Shown: piece by piece, positions 20,056 to 30,969 of the stretch | How the letters are laid out: every line of letters starts with the position of its first letter | Position numbering within the stretch: the first letter of the stretch is position 1 | Assembly (NCBI RefSeq): GCF_900114345.1 | Contig: NZ_FOZJ01000001.1 | Location: 62,001 to 126,000 of the forward strand | DNA: 64,000 nucleotides | Origin: Microbacterium sp. cf046 | Lineage (GTDB): Bacteria > Actinomycetota > Actinomycetes > Actinomycetales > Microbacteriaceae | Reading direction: 5' to 3' | Made by a program: the position numbers and the translations under genes | The notes under the pieces: model-generated | The model's database searches: none | What the model was told of the DNA's origin: nothing | What the model saw: the letters and a program-made list of their open reading frames with translations, nothing else

Positions 20056-21195
20056 TCAGACCTTGAGGTCCTGCTTGGGCACGACGACCTCGCGGATGAT
20101 CAGAAGCACCGTGGCCATCAGCGGAAGCGCCACCAGGACACCGATCACTCCGGCGAGGGTGCCCCCCACCATCGCGCCGATCAGCACGAGGGCAGCGGGA
20201 ATGGCCACTGCCTTGTTCATGACGCGCGGGGTGATGATGTACGACTCGAGCTGGATGTAGATCAGGTACGCGATACCGAAGATGAGAGCCTGCGTCGGAC
20301 TCGAGAACAGGGCAGTGATCGTGGCGAAGACCCAGAAGATCACCGATCCGAAGAGCGGGATCAACGTGATCACGAACGCGATGCCCGCCATGAGAGCGGG
20401 GTACGGGAGCCTGATCAGCAGGTGCAGCACGAAGACCACTCCGGCGTTGATCAGAGCGAGGGTGACGGATCCGAGCAGTGAGCTGCCCACCGACGCGGTC
20501 ACGCGCTCGGTCATGTCGGTGAGCTTGGGACGGTCGTGCGCCGGAGCGAGGCTGTAGAGCGCGTTCTTCATTCCCGTCAGCGAGGAGAGGAAGTAGAGCG
20601 TGAGGGCGACGATGATGAATCCTGCCGAGATGGCGGCGACGAGTCCGACGCCGACGGCAAGCGCACCGCCCCCGAGCGCGGCGATCGTCTCCGGCTTCGC
20701 GAGGAGCGCGGCCATCTCATCGATCGCCGCGCCCACCGCGTCCTGCAGATCGACCCCCAAGGCGAGGAACCATGACGACTCCTTCGCACTCACCAGCGCC
20801 TCAGGGAAGTTCCGGATGAACTCGGCGATCTGGGAGATGATCGGCGGCAGGATGAAGATGAAGAACCCGGCAATCAGCAGGGCGAACACCCCGAAGACGA
20901 TGAGGATGCCGGTTCCGCGCTTGAGCCCCCGGCGTTCGAGCATGCGCACGAGCGGATCGAGCCCGAGCGAGACGAACAGCGCCAGGATGATGTAGATCAG
21001 GATCGTCGTGATCGACGCGATCGCCGAACCGAGCACGATCCCCCCGAGCACGCCGAGGGTGGCGATGAACGCGATCACCAGCGGGCGGTCGACCAGCGCG
21101 AGCACGCCCCGCCGCTCCGGCACCCAGCGCGGTGGGGTCGCCGGGACGGGGGCGTTCGGTTCTTCGGGTGGACGTTCAGGCGAGGGGTCCGGCAT
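20056..21195 (-). CDS. AI-2E family transporter
   Basis: The 379-residue membrane protein has about eight helices in the arrangement of the AI-2E (PerM/TqsA) family, including the paired N-terminal helices, a long amphipathic centre and the GIAYLIYIQLESYIITPRVM motif near residue 300. The ATG at 21195 opens a Pro-rich cytoplasmic start (PDPSPERPPEEP). Members export signals or ions, and some are Na+/H+ antiporters. A second paralogue follows upstream on the same strand. The substrate is unknown. Confidence 0.85.
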   Translation of the reverse strand: MPDPSPERPPEEPNAPVPATPPRWVPERRGVLALVDRPLVIAFIATLGVLGGIVLGSAIASITTILIYIILALFVSLGLDPLVRMLERRGLKRGTGILIVFGVFALLIAGFFIFILPPIISQIAEFIRNFPEALVSAKESSWFLALGVDLQDAVGAAIDEMAALLAKPETIAALGGGALAVGVGLVAAISAGFIIVALTLYFLSSLTGMKNALYSLAPAHDRPKLTDMTERVTASVGSSLLGSVTLALINAGVVFVLHLLIRLPYPALMAGIAFVITLIPLFGSVIFWVFATITALFSSPTQALIFGIAYLIYIQLESYIITPRVMNKAVAIPAALVLIGAMVGGTLAGVIGVLVALPLMATVLLIIREVVVPKQDLKV

Positions 21196-21280
21196 GCCCC
21201 GAACACTAGCGCCGCCTCCGGTGCTGTGCCTCATGCCACGGGGGTGAATCCCACCGCTGCGATGCGCGGTGCGATGGGGC

Positions 21281-22387
21281 TCAGCCGGAGTCCTGGCGGT
21301 CGGGTGGGGCGGTCACGGCATCTCCCGACAGCCAGCGCAGCCACCGGGCTCCCGGGTCGCCCTCCAGGACGAGCGCGCGGACGAGGAGCGTCAAGGGGAT
21401 CGAGAGGATCGCACCGAGAGGGCCGATGATGAACGTCCAGAAGATCACCGAGAAGAAGCTCAGCGTGAGGCTGAGGTTCACCGCATCGCTGACGAATTTC
21501 GGCTGCACAAGGACCTGCAGCGTGACGTTGACGACGCAGTAGATCGCGATGACGGCGAGCATGAGCGGCCACCCGCCCACGACGAGGGCGAGAAGCGCGG
21601 GGGGGATCAGCCCGATCACGAATCCGATGTTCGGGATGAAGTTGGTCACGAACGCCAGGATCGCCCACACCGCCGGGGCCGGCACGCCGAGCGCCCACAG
21701 CGCGAGTCCGTCGATGATCGCAACGACCGCGCCGAAGCTCGCGTTCACGACGTAGTAGCGCCGGACCCCGGAGTTGAAGCCCTGGAAGCGGCGCACCGTC
21801 GGCCGGGCCACGGCGCCGTACGACAACTCCGCGCGCGCGTACCGCGAGCCGTCCGCGGCCATGAAGATCACATACGCGAGCACGAAGAACAGTGCAGTGA
21901 GGATGCCGATCGCGGTGCCGCCGAGCGACGCGACGAACGACACGATCGTCGACGGTTCCAGGACCGATGCCGCAGCATCCGACGCCTGCTCGTCCAGACC
22001 CATCCCGCTGAGCCAGGTGATCACCGCCTGAGCCGAGGCCTGGAGCTCGTCGGCGTAGTCGGCGACCAGCCGCACGAACTGGGTGCCCGCGAAGAACAGC
22101 AGCAGTCCGAGGACGAGCAGGATCAGGTACCCGACCACGATCACGGCGGTCGTCGCCAGCCACCGCGGCCACCCGCGTCTCTCGAGCGGATGCCGCACCG
22201 GATGGCAGATGATCACGATGACGGCCGCGAGGACGAGCGGACCGACCAGTTCGCGCGCGAAGAAGAGACCGGCGAGCGCGATGACGGTCGCCGCGAGCCC
22301 GAGCAGAACGCGCAGGGTCGGCGACAGGACGGGGACCGAAGGCGCCGGAGGGGGCGGGTTCGGGGCGGAGCGCCCGAAGAGGTTCAA
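21281..22387 (-). CDS. AI-2E family transporter (paralogue)
   Basis: This 368-residue AI-2E family protein has the same helix pattern as its neighbour, with FVTNFIPNIGFVIGLIPPALLA and LQVLVQPKFVSDAVNLSLTL segments. The apparent start is TTG at 22387, overlapping the potassium-channel stop (TTGA); no ATG or GTG in frame is better placed. It is therefore coupled to the channel gene. Function is unknown beyond membrane transport. Confidence 0.83.
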   Translation of the reverse strand: MNLFGRSAPNPPPPAPSVPVLSPTLRVLLGLAATVIALAGLFFARELVGPLVLAAVIVIICHPVRHPLERRGWPRWLATTAVIVVGYLILLVLGLLLFFAGTQFVRLVADYADELQASAQAVITWLSGMGLDEQASDAAASVLEPSTIVSFVASLGGTAIGILTALFFVLAYVIFMAADGSRYARAELSYGAVARPTVRRFQGFNSGVRRYYVVNASFGAVVAIIDGLALWALGVPAPAVWAILAFVTNFIPNIGFVIGLIPPALLALVVGGWPLMLAVIAIYCVVNVTLQVLVQPKFVSDAVNLSLTLSFFSVIFWTFIIGPLGAILSIPLTLLVRALVLEGDPGARWLRWLSGDAVTAPPDRQDSG

Positions 22388-23184
22388 CGGGCGTCCGCTC
22401 CGCCGGCGGGGGCACCGGGGGGCGGCAACGACGCCTGGCGTTCGGCCTCCACGCGCTCGGCTGCCTCCTGCAGCTCGGTCGTAAGGGCGCGGATGTCCGC
22501 GCGACTGGCGGGCACCGCATCGTCGTGCCCGCGCGAGGCGCGTTCGACCACCCACGAGGAGATCGTCGCGACGACGAGGCCGACCACGACGACCCCGCCC
22601 GCCATCAGGACGACGGCCGCCGTGCGTCCGGGTATCGTCACCGGCACGTAGTCGCCGTAGCCCACCGTCGTCACGGTGCAGAACGCCCACCACACGGCCG
22701 CACCGAACGACGTGATGGTCGCCCCGGGGGCGTAGCGCTCGAACTGCAGCACGATCAGCGAGATGTACCAGACCAGCAGCAGCGCGGAGCCGACGCCGTA
22801 GATGAGCAGGCGCGCGCGGATGGAGTTGCCGGTGGTCCTGGTGAACGCGGTCATCCGGGTGAAGGCGTCCAGAAGCCGCACCGGGCGCAGTGCCGGAATC
22901 AGCGAGAGGACGAGGTCGAACTTGTGGGTGCGGAACCACAGGCGGCGCGGGTGGGAGAGGCGCAGCTTGACGAGGTAGTCGACGATGAACATGATCCAGA
23001 TCACAGCGATCGTCACGGAGGTCACCGTGGCCCAGACGCCCTGAACGTCGCCGATCACGTGGGCCGTGTAGGTGATCAGGAAGACCGCGGCCGCGATCGC
23101 GAGCGGCCAGTACGTCCACTGCGACCAGCGCTGCGAGCGCTCTGTCTCGCCGCGGGCGGTATCCGGCCCGGTCACGGTGGTCAC
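22384..23184 (-). CDS. voltage-gated-type potassium channel
   Basis: The 266-residue protein has six helices, a P-loop with the K+ selectivity filter TTVGYGD at residues 172-178, and an S4-like segment with spaced arginines (RPVRLLDAFTRM). A C-terminal coiled coil (residues about 228-255) may support tetramer formation. It conducts K+ and sets membrane potential. It is cotranscribed with an AI-2E family protein through a 4-base overlap. Confidence 0.9.
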   Translation of the reverse strand: MTTVTGPDTARGETERSQRWSQWTYWPLAIAAAVFLITYTAHVIGDVQGVWATVTSVTIAVIWIMFIVDYLVKLRLSHPRRLWFRTHKFDLVLSLIPALRPVRLLDAFTRMTAFTRTTGNSIRARLLIYGVGSALLLVWYISLIVLQFERYAPGATITSFGAAVWWAFCTVTTVGYGDYVPVTIPGRTAAVVLMAGGVVVVGLVVATISSWVVERASRGHDDAVPASRADIRALTTELQEAAERVEAERQASLPPPGAPAGGADAR

Positions 23185-23263
23185 GACTGCACTCTAGGGG
23201 CGCTCGATCTCCGCGCCGTGGAGACCCGCTGAAAGCCCGTTCTCCGGGCCTCCAGCCGCTGCG

Positions 23264-24367
23264 TCAGAGCTCGGTGAGCTCGAAGGAGCTGCCCAGCGGC
23301 ACGATCGGCGGACGCTCGACGGTCGTCTCGAGGGCGACACGGCTCCCGGTGCGCGCCGACTCCAGCACGGCGGTCATCACTTCGAGCGTGTGCAGCGCCA
23401 GACGCCCCGAAGCGCGCACCTCGGCATCGGTCTCCGCCGCGAGCATGTCGAGCAGTCCGATGCCGCGCGCGGCGTCGAGATAGCCGGCGAGGTCGTCGAC
23501 CGGCTCCCACTCCCGTGAGCCGAGCGCGCAGAACCGCACCTCGCCCGAGAACATGTTCGGGTCGGGCACCGACAGCGACCCGGCCTCTCCATGGATCTCG
23601 ATGGGCGACGCGCTGCTCTTGACGCTGTCGAAGCTCGTCGTCAGCGTCGACAGCGCGCCGTTCGCGTGCTCGAGGATGCCGGTGACGTGGGTGTCGACAT
23701 CCACCGGGATTCGCACGCCGGCCCGCGGCCCGGAGCCGATCACTCGTTCGTCGCGCAGCCGGCTGGCCGATCCGACGACCGCGGTGACCGGGCCGAGCAG
23801 ATGGATCAGGGCGGAGATGTAATACGGGCCCATGTCCATGAGCGGGCCGCCGCCGGGCAGGAAGTAGAAGTCCGGGTTCGGGTGCCATGACTCGGGGCCG
23901 GGCGAGGCCATCGTCGCCGTGGCCGCGATCGGCCGGCCGATGCGGCCCGCGTCGATGACCGCGCGGGCGGTCTGGGTGCCGGTGCCCAGCACGGTGTCGG
24001 GTGCGGAACCCAGACGCACGCCGGCCGCGGTCGCCGCATCCATCACCTGTTTCCCGCTCGCGAGATCGACCGCGAGCGGCTTCTCGCCGTACACGTGCTT
24101 GCCGTGCGCGATGGCGGCCAGGGCGATCTCGGCGTGCGCGGCCGGGATCGTGAGGTTCAGCACGACGTCGATGTCAGGGTCGGCGAGCAGCGCCGGCACC
24201 TCGAGGGCGCGCGCGCCGGGGACCTCGGCAGCGACGGCGGCGGCCCTGGCCATGTCGAGGTCGGCGATCGCGACGATCGCGACGTCGCCTCGTGCGCTGA
24301 GCGTCTCGAGGTACACCTTCGAGATCACCCCCACGCCGATGATTCCTATGCGCGGCGCGTTGCCCAC
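23264..24367 (-). CDS. Gfo/Idh/MocA family oxidoreductase
   Basis: The 367-residue NAD(P)-dependent dehydrogenase has the Rossmann motif GIIGVGVISKVYLE and the family signature EKPLAVDLASG (Lys of the EKP motif), with GGGPLMDMGPYYI and a central Asp/His region. The GTG start at 24367 lies inside the end of the ThuA gene, giving a 22-base overlap. Members oxidise or reduce sugars and cyclitols. Together with ThuA, a role in sugar or inositol degradation is likely. Confidence 0.88.
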   Translation of the reverse strand: MGNAPRIGIIGVGVISKVYLETLSARGDVAIVAIADLDMARAAAVAAEVPGARALEVPALLADPDIDVVLNLTIPAAHAEIALAAIAHGKHVYGEKPLAVDLASGKQVMDAATAAGVRLGSAPDTVLGTGTQTARAVIDAGRIGRPIAATATMASPGPESWHPNPDFYFLPGGGPLMDMGPYYISALIHLLGPVTAVVGSASRLRDERVIGSGPRAGVRIPVDVDTHVTGILEHANGALSTLTTSFDSVKSSASPIEIHGEAGSLSVPDPNMFSGEVRFCALGSREWEPVDDLAGYLDAARGIGLLDMLAAETDAEVRASGRLALHTLEVMTAVLESARTGSRVALETTVERPPIVPLGSSFELTEL

Positions 24368-25047
24368 AGCATTCCCCTTTCGATGACGGACCGGACGTTC
24401 GGGTTCTCGAGCACGTCGACACTGTGCCCGGGTGTGGACACGACGATGCGCCCGGCTCCCCACTCGCGCGTCCAGATCGCGGGCGAGGTGATCGGCCGGT
24501 GCCACGGGTGCCACGGCGGGGCCGGGTGGGTCGTGGTCGCGAGCACGTCGTTGAGGTCGTCGCTGAGCACCCAGTACTGCTCGGTAGTGAGAGCGAAGTC
24601 CTCCACCCCGGCGGTGATCGGGTGCTCCCGGCCGAGCGGTGTGATCTCGACCGTGTACTCGAGGTAGTTGTCCTCCGGGCCGCCATCCCGCTCGTCCGGG
24701 TGCTTGCCGGGGTGCGTGGCGAACTGGCCCCCGACGAGCTGCAGGTAATCGCTCGAGTCGCGGTACGAGTCGGCGATCCCGCCGTGCCAGCCGGTGAACC
24801 CGGTGCCCGCCTCGACCGCTGCGCGCAGGCCGGCGACCTGATCACGCTCGATCGTCGACATGGTCATGCACTGCACGATCAGGTCTGTCGCGGCCATCGC
24901 AGCGGCATCCGCATAGATCGCCGGGGACTCCTCGACCCGCACCTCGAAGCCGTTCGCTCGGAGGAACGGAAGGAACAGCTCGGTAGCCTCGACCGGCTCA
25001 TGACCCGGCCAACCGCCCCGCACGACGACAGCCCGCTTGGCAGCCAT
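24346..25047 (-). CDS. ThuA-domain protein
   Basis: This 233-residue protein belongs to the ThuA (trehalose utilisation) family, a glutamine-amidotransferase-like fold, with VVVRGGWPGHEP at the start and GTGFTGWHGGIADSY in the centre. ThuA-type proteins act with Gfo/Idh/MocA dehydrogenases in disaccharide (3-keto-glycoside) metabolism. It overlaps the dehydrogenase downstream. It lies 68 bases after hspR on the same strand and could receive read-through from the chaperone operon. Confidence 0.85.
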   Translation of the reverse strand: MAAKRAVVVRGGWPGHEPVEATELFLPFLRANGFEVRVEESPAIYADAAAMAATDLIVQCMTMSTIERDQVAGLRAAVEAGTGFTGWHGGIADSYRDSSDYLQLVGGQFATHPGKHPDERDGGPEDNYLEYTVEITPLGREHPITAGVEDFALTTEQYWVLSDDLNDVLATTTHPAPPWHPWHRPITSPAIWTREWGAGRIVVSTPGHSVDVLENPNVRSVIERGMLWATRRA

Positions 25048-25115
25048 AAGTCCCCTTCCACAACATTTGCCAGCCTAGCCGTGCCGGCAGACGCTCACCC
25101 TCCGGCCGGCGCGGG

Positions 25116-25595
25116 TCAGGCGTCAGGGTCTGCGACGTCGTCGGACGCCGCTCGGGGTTCGCTGTCGAGGGCGAGCCGAGGTCGCCACACGACGATGTCG
25201 GTCGCACGGCGCACGCGGCGACCCTGGCGAAGAGTGACGACGGAGCCGGTCGCCCCCGCGGCGAAGACCCGCGCGCCGGGGCGATTCTCCAACTCGCTGC
25301 GGACGCGGGCCTCCAGATCGTGCACACGCACATGCAGTTCGCGCACCCGATCCTCCAGTTCGATGATCCGCGCGATCGCCGGGAGGCTCATTCCGTCAGC
25401 GGAGAGACGGGCGACTTCGCGCAGCTGCTCGACGTGGCGCGTCGAGTAGCGGCGGGATCCGCCCTGGGTGCGCGCCGGCACGACCAGGCCCAGCCGGTCG
25501 TACTGGCGAAGCGTCTGCGGATGCATGTTCGCGAGCTCTGCGGCGACCGCGATCGCGAAGATCGGGGCGTCCTCATCGATCTCTCGTTCAGGCAT
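25116..25595 (-). CDS. hspR: HspR, MerR-family heat-shock repressor
   Basis: The 159-residue protein has a MerR winged helix (FAIAVAAELANMHPQTLRQYDRLGLV), a GGSRRYSTRHVEQL wing and a coiled-coil dimerisation helix. HspR binds HAIR elements with DnaK as co-repressor, closing a feedback loop on this operon and on clpB. It is the last gene of the dnaK operon. I chose ATG at 25595; a GTG three codons upstream is possible but has no ribosome site. Confidence 0.93.
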   Translation of the reverse strand: MPEREIDEDAPIFAIAVAAELANMHPQTLRQYDRLGLVVPARTQGGSRRYSTRHVEQLREVARLSADGMSLPAIARIIELEDRVRELHVRVHDLEARVRSELENRPGARVFAAGATGSVVTLRQGRRVRRATDIVVWRPRLALDSEPRAASDDVADPDA

Positions 25596-25607
25596 CCCTC
25601 TCACCCC

Positions 25608-26594
25608 CTACCCGCGCGCCCTCGCCATGAGGTCGGCGCGGGGGTTGTCCTTCGGCTCCAGCTCGTGGAAGCGCTCGAGCGCTTCGCGTGCCGCATCGTC
25701 CAGGTGGGACGGGACGGCGACCTGGACTTCGGCGAGCAGGTCGCCGGTGCCCTTCGCCGTCTGAACGCCGCGACCCTTCACCCGCAGCACGCGGCCCGAC
25801 GGGGTGCCGGGCGCGACGCGCAGCTTGACGGGGTCTCCGCCCAGTGTCGGCACCTCTATCGTCGCACCGAGGGCGGCCTCGGTGAAGGTCACGGGCACGG
25901 TCACCCTGAGGTTCAGACCGTCGCGCGTGAACGCGGGATGCTGGCGCACGGTCACCTGAACGACGATATCGCCCGTCTCCCCGCCATCCGGCGAGGGCCG
26001 GCCGCGGCCGCGCAGGCGGATCTTCTGACCGTCGGATACGCCCGCGGGGATCTTCACCTTGAACGGCTTGCCGTCTTCGCCCTGAAGCGTGATGGTCTCG
26101 CCCTTGGTGGCGGTGATGAAGTCGATCGTCGTCCGAGCCGTGACATCGGCGCCGCGCTGCGGGCCGCCGTACCCGCGGAATCCGCCGGTGGATTGCCCGA
26201 AGCGGCCCGAGCCGAACCCGCCGCCCTGCTGCTGGTTGAACATGCTGAAGATGTCGTCGAAGTCCTGGGGCGACTGGCGGCCCCCGCGGCCCTGGCCGAA
26301 CATGCTGAAGACATCCTCGAACCCGCCCGGCTGGTCGCCCGCCGTGAATCGCGCACCCGAGCCCATCGCGCGGATCTGGTCGTACTCCTTGCGCTGCTCG
26401 GGGTCCGAAAGCACCGAGTACGCCTCGCTGACCTCCTTGAAGGTCGCCTCCGCTTTCGCATCACCCTGATTGGAGTCGGGGTGGTACTTGCGCGCGAGTT
26501 TGCGGTACGTCTTCTTCAGATCGGCGTCGCTGACGTTCTTGTCGACGCCGAGGGTCTTGTAGAAGTCCTTGTCGAACCAGTCCTGACTGGCCAT
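25608..26594 (-). CDS. dnaJ: DnaJ co-chaperone without zinc finger
   Basis: The 328-residue protein has the J-domain with HPD (about residues 38-40), a G/F-rich linker and two C-terminal substrate-binding beta domains. All four CxxCxGxG zinc motifs are absent; the protein contains no cysteine. It is therefore a type II (DnaJ-B/CbpA-like) J-protein, although it sits where actinobacteria usually encode zinc-type DnaJ1. It stimulates DnaK ATP hydrolysis and delivers substrates. It lies 12 bases before hspR. Confidence 0.94.
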   Translation of the reverse strand: MASQDWFDKDFYKTLGVDKNVSDADLKKTYRKLARKYHPDSNQGDAKAEATFKEVSEAYSVLSDPEQRKEYDQIRAMGSGARFTAGDQPGGFEDVFSMFGQGRGGRQSPQDFDDIFSMFNQQQGGGFGSGRFGQSTGGFRGYGGPQRGADVTARTTIDFITATKGETITLQGEDGKPFKVKIPAGVSDGQKIRLRGRGRPSPDGGETGDIVVQVTVRQHPAFTRDGLNLRVTVPVTFTEAALGATIEVPTLGGDPVKLRVAPGTPSGRVLRVKGRGVQTAKGTGDLLAEVQVAVPSHLDDAAREALERFHELEPKDNPRADLMARARG

Positions 26595-26610
26595 ACGGTT
26601 CCCCTCCGGG

Positions 26611-27213
26611 TCACTCGGCCGGCACTGCGACGACCACCTTGGCGGGTCGCAGTTCGACCGAGCCCAGTCGGTAGCCGACCTCGACGACTTCGAGGATCGT
26701 CGGCTCGGTCACACCCGGTGTCGGTGCCTGGAAGATCGCCTCGTGCTGCTGCGGGTCGAAAGGCTCACCCGCCGTGCCGTACGACACGACGCCGAGCTTC
26801 TCGGCGACCGCGCGCACCTTGTCGCCGATCGCCGCGAACGGCGTTCCTTCGACGATGTCGCCGTGCTTGGTGGCCCGGTCGAGGTCGTCGAGCACGGGCA
26901 GCAGGCCCTTGACGGCCTCACCCTTCGCGCGCTCGATCTCGCGCTCGCGCTGATCTTCGGTCCGCCGACGGTAGTTGGCGTACTCCGCCTGCAGTCGTTT
27001 GAGGTCGTTCAGGAGGGCCGACTCGAGATCCGCGAGCACCGCGTCCTCGGCGGCGGCATCGGCGTTCTGCTCGGTGCCGAGGATGTCGTCGAGCGTCAGC
27101 TCGTCGTCCGCGGCGGAGCCGGCGGATTCCTCCGCCGGCTCCTGCGCATCGTCCGGCCCGTCATAGCCCCGCTGTTCGTCAGCGCCGGGCTCTTCGTGGT
27201 CGTGCTTGGACAT
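26611..27213 (-). CDS. grpE: GrpE nucleotide-exchange factor
   Basis: This 200-residue protein has an acidic disordered N-terminus (about 1-65), a long helix with RRTEDQREREIERAKGEA, and a C-terminal beta domain with the GrpE signature EVVEVGYRLGSVELRPAKV. It releases ADP from DnaK. It begins nine bases after dnaK and is followed by dnaJ. Confidence 0.96.
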   Translation of the reverse strand: MSKHDHEEPGADEQRGYDGPDDAQEPAEESAGSAADDELTLDDILGTEQNADAAAEDAVLADLESALLNDLKRLQAEYANYRRRTEDQREREIERAKGEAVKGLLPVLDDLDRATKHGDIVEGTPFAAIGDKVRAVAEKLGVVSYGTAGEPFDPQQHEAIFQAPTPGVTEPTILEVVEVGYRLGSVELRPAKVVVAVPAE

Positions 27214-27222
27214 AGGGGCGTC

Positions 27223-29163
<1,941 letters not shown>

Positions 29164-29165
<2 letters not shown>

Positions 29166-29192
29166 CTTACCGAGACACCCTGAGCGTGTCAA
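29164..29192 (-). promoter_or_regulatory. dnaK operon promoter
   Basis: Read on the minus strand, TTGACA (29192-29187) is a perfect -35 box and TAAGGT (29169-29164) a good -10 box, with a 17-base spacer. It is flanked by the two HAIR operators. Confidence 0.8.
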
Positions 29193-29197
29193 ATGAA

Positions 29198-29218
29198 GTT
29201 GATACGAGTCGACTCAGG
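29198..29218 (-). promoter_or_regulatory. HAIR-like operator 2 of the dnaK operon
   Basis: GTTGATA-N7-ACTCAGG is a weaker HAIR match just upstream of the -35 box, 53 bases from operator 1 (about five helical turns). Two spaced sites would allow cooperative HspR binding. Confidence 0.6.
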
Positions 29219-29235
29219 TTTCGACCCTGGGCGAT

Positions 29236-30816
29236 TCAGCCCAGGATCGTGTCCCCCGATCCAGCCGCGACAGGATCCGGCAGCCGGCGCATCCGGAAGC
29301 CGTTCAGGATGCCTGCGATGCCCGCGAGGATCGGGATCAGGAGCGCGACCTGCAGGGCGAGGTGCCGCGCCTCGGTGTTGATCCGCACCATCTCAGCCGA
29401 GACCTCGGGCGGTTCGTCGACGAGCAGGGCTTCCAGACCGGTGTTCGACATCAGCTCGGCGTCGTCCTCGAGCACCGTCGAGACCTGCTGCTGCTGTTCG
29501 GCCGTCAACACGCTCGACGAGTTCGCCAGCGCGGTGAAGCCCGCCGCGAGGGTGGCGAGCATGATCGCACCCGCGAAGGCCAGGCCGAACGACAGACCGA
29601 AGGACCCGGCCGCGGAATTCACGCCAGCGGCCTCGCTCACCCGCTCATCGGTGATCGGCGAAAGGGTGTAGTTGTTCAGCTGCGAGACGAGGAGTCCGAG
29701 GCCGGAGCCGCTGATCAGGAGCGGGATCGTCAGGTACCAGCCGGAATCGGCGATCGGCACGAGCGGCAGGATGACGACGAGACCGATCACGGTGAGCACG
29801 AAGCCCCACAGGATCAGGTTCGCCGGGCGCCCCTTCGCGATCCGCCCGGCGATCAGCGCGACGGCGAACATGCTGAGCGACAGTGGCGCGATCGAGAGCC
29901 CTGCCTGCAGCGCGTTGTACTCCAGGACCATCTGCAGGTAGAGCGGGAGCACGATCATCGTGCCGCCGAGGGCGATCTGCTGCAGCAGCTGCCCGCTCAC
30001 GCCGGCCCGGAACGGCTTCAGCCCGAACAGCGCCGGATCGATGAGCGTCGGCTTGCCGCGCTTCTTGCGCCCGTTGAGCCAGAACACCAGACCGCCGAGG
30101 GCGACCACTCCCAGTCCGATGATGAGCGCGACGTAGCCGCCGCCCTCCTGCCACACCAGGATGCCGAGTACGACGCCGCCCATGCCGATGACCGACAGCG
30201 CCGACCCGACGAGGTCGATCGACCGGTCGCCCGTGAACGGGACGTCCTTGACGAGCTTGATGCCGGACAGCACGATCGCGATGATCACGGCCTCGAGGAG
30301 GAAGCCGACCCGCCAGGACAGGAACGTCGTGATGAAGCCGCCCAGCAGCGGTCCCACCGCCGCCGCGATCGCCGCGGAGGCTCCGACGAGTGCGTAGACG
30401 CGCTTCTGGTGCGCGCCCTGGAAGTTGCCGTGGATGAGCGACTGCATCGAAGGAAGCAGGAGCGAAGCGCCCAGCCCGCCGATCACCGCCCAGAAGATGA
30501 TCACGGTGTTGAGGTCCTGAGCGAGCGTCATGGCGACCGCGCCGACGGCGTAGCCGAGCAGCCCCAGGATGTACGCGAACTTGCGCCCGATCAGATCGCC
30601 GGTCTTGCCGCCGATGAGGATGAACGCCGCCGAGACGAGCGCCTCGAGGGCGATCGCACCCTGCACCCCGCTCGCGGTCGTGTCCAGATCGGCGACCACG
30701 GCCGAGATGGACACGTTCATGAGCGAGGTGTCGAACACCAGGACGAACATGGCCATCGCGAGCAGGATCGCGAGGCGGCCGTTGAACTTCGTCTCGGCCG
30801 CGGGGTCGGCGGTCAT
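29236..30816 (-). CDS. DHA2-type MFS drug exporter
   Basis: The 526-residue protein has about 14 membrane helices and the DHA2 (EmrB/QacA) pattern: VFDTSLMNVSISAVVADL in helix 1, GGKTGDLIGRKFAYILG as motif A, and PLLGGFITTFLSWRVGFL as the motif C/loop region. It is probably a proton-driven efflux pump for toxic compounds. It ends 17 bases from HAIR operator 2 of dnaK. No regulator is adjacent. Confidence 0.9.
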   Translation of the reverse strand: MTADPAAETKFNGRLAILLAMAMFVLVFDTSLMNVSISAVVADLDTTASGVQGAIALEALVSAAFILIGGKTGDLIGRKFAYILGLLGYAVGAVAMTLAQDLNTVIIFWAVIGGLGASLLLPSMQSLIHGNFQGAHQKRVYALVGASAAIAAAVGPLLGGFITTFLSWRVGFLLEAVIIAIVLSGIKLVKDVPFTGDRSIDLVGSALSVIGMGGVVLGILVWQEGGGYVALIIGLGVVALGGLVFWLNGRKKRGKPTLIDPALFGLKPFRAGVSGQLLQQIALGGTMIVLPLYLQMVLEYNALQAGLSIAPLSLSMFAVALIAGRIAKGRPANLILWGFVLTVIGLVVILPLVPIADSGWYLTIPLLISGSGLGLLVSQLNNYTLSPITDERVSEAAGVNSAAGSFGLSFGLAFAGAIMLATLAAGFTALANSSSVLTAEQQQQVSTVLEDDAELMSNTGLEALLVDEPPEVSAEMVRINTEARHLALQVALLIPILAGIAGILNGFRMRRLPDPVAAGSGDTILG

Positions 30817-30969
30817 GCTTCACCTAACCACAGCCGATTCCGCGCCATAAGTGGCGTGGCGGAGCAATCTCAGACGGCGTCCGCGAGGGTCTGGAGCGCG
30901 ACCACAGCGGGACCCGTCGATCAGGACTCGGCGATGCCGCGAGCCTCACGGGACTGCGAGGATGGTGGC

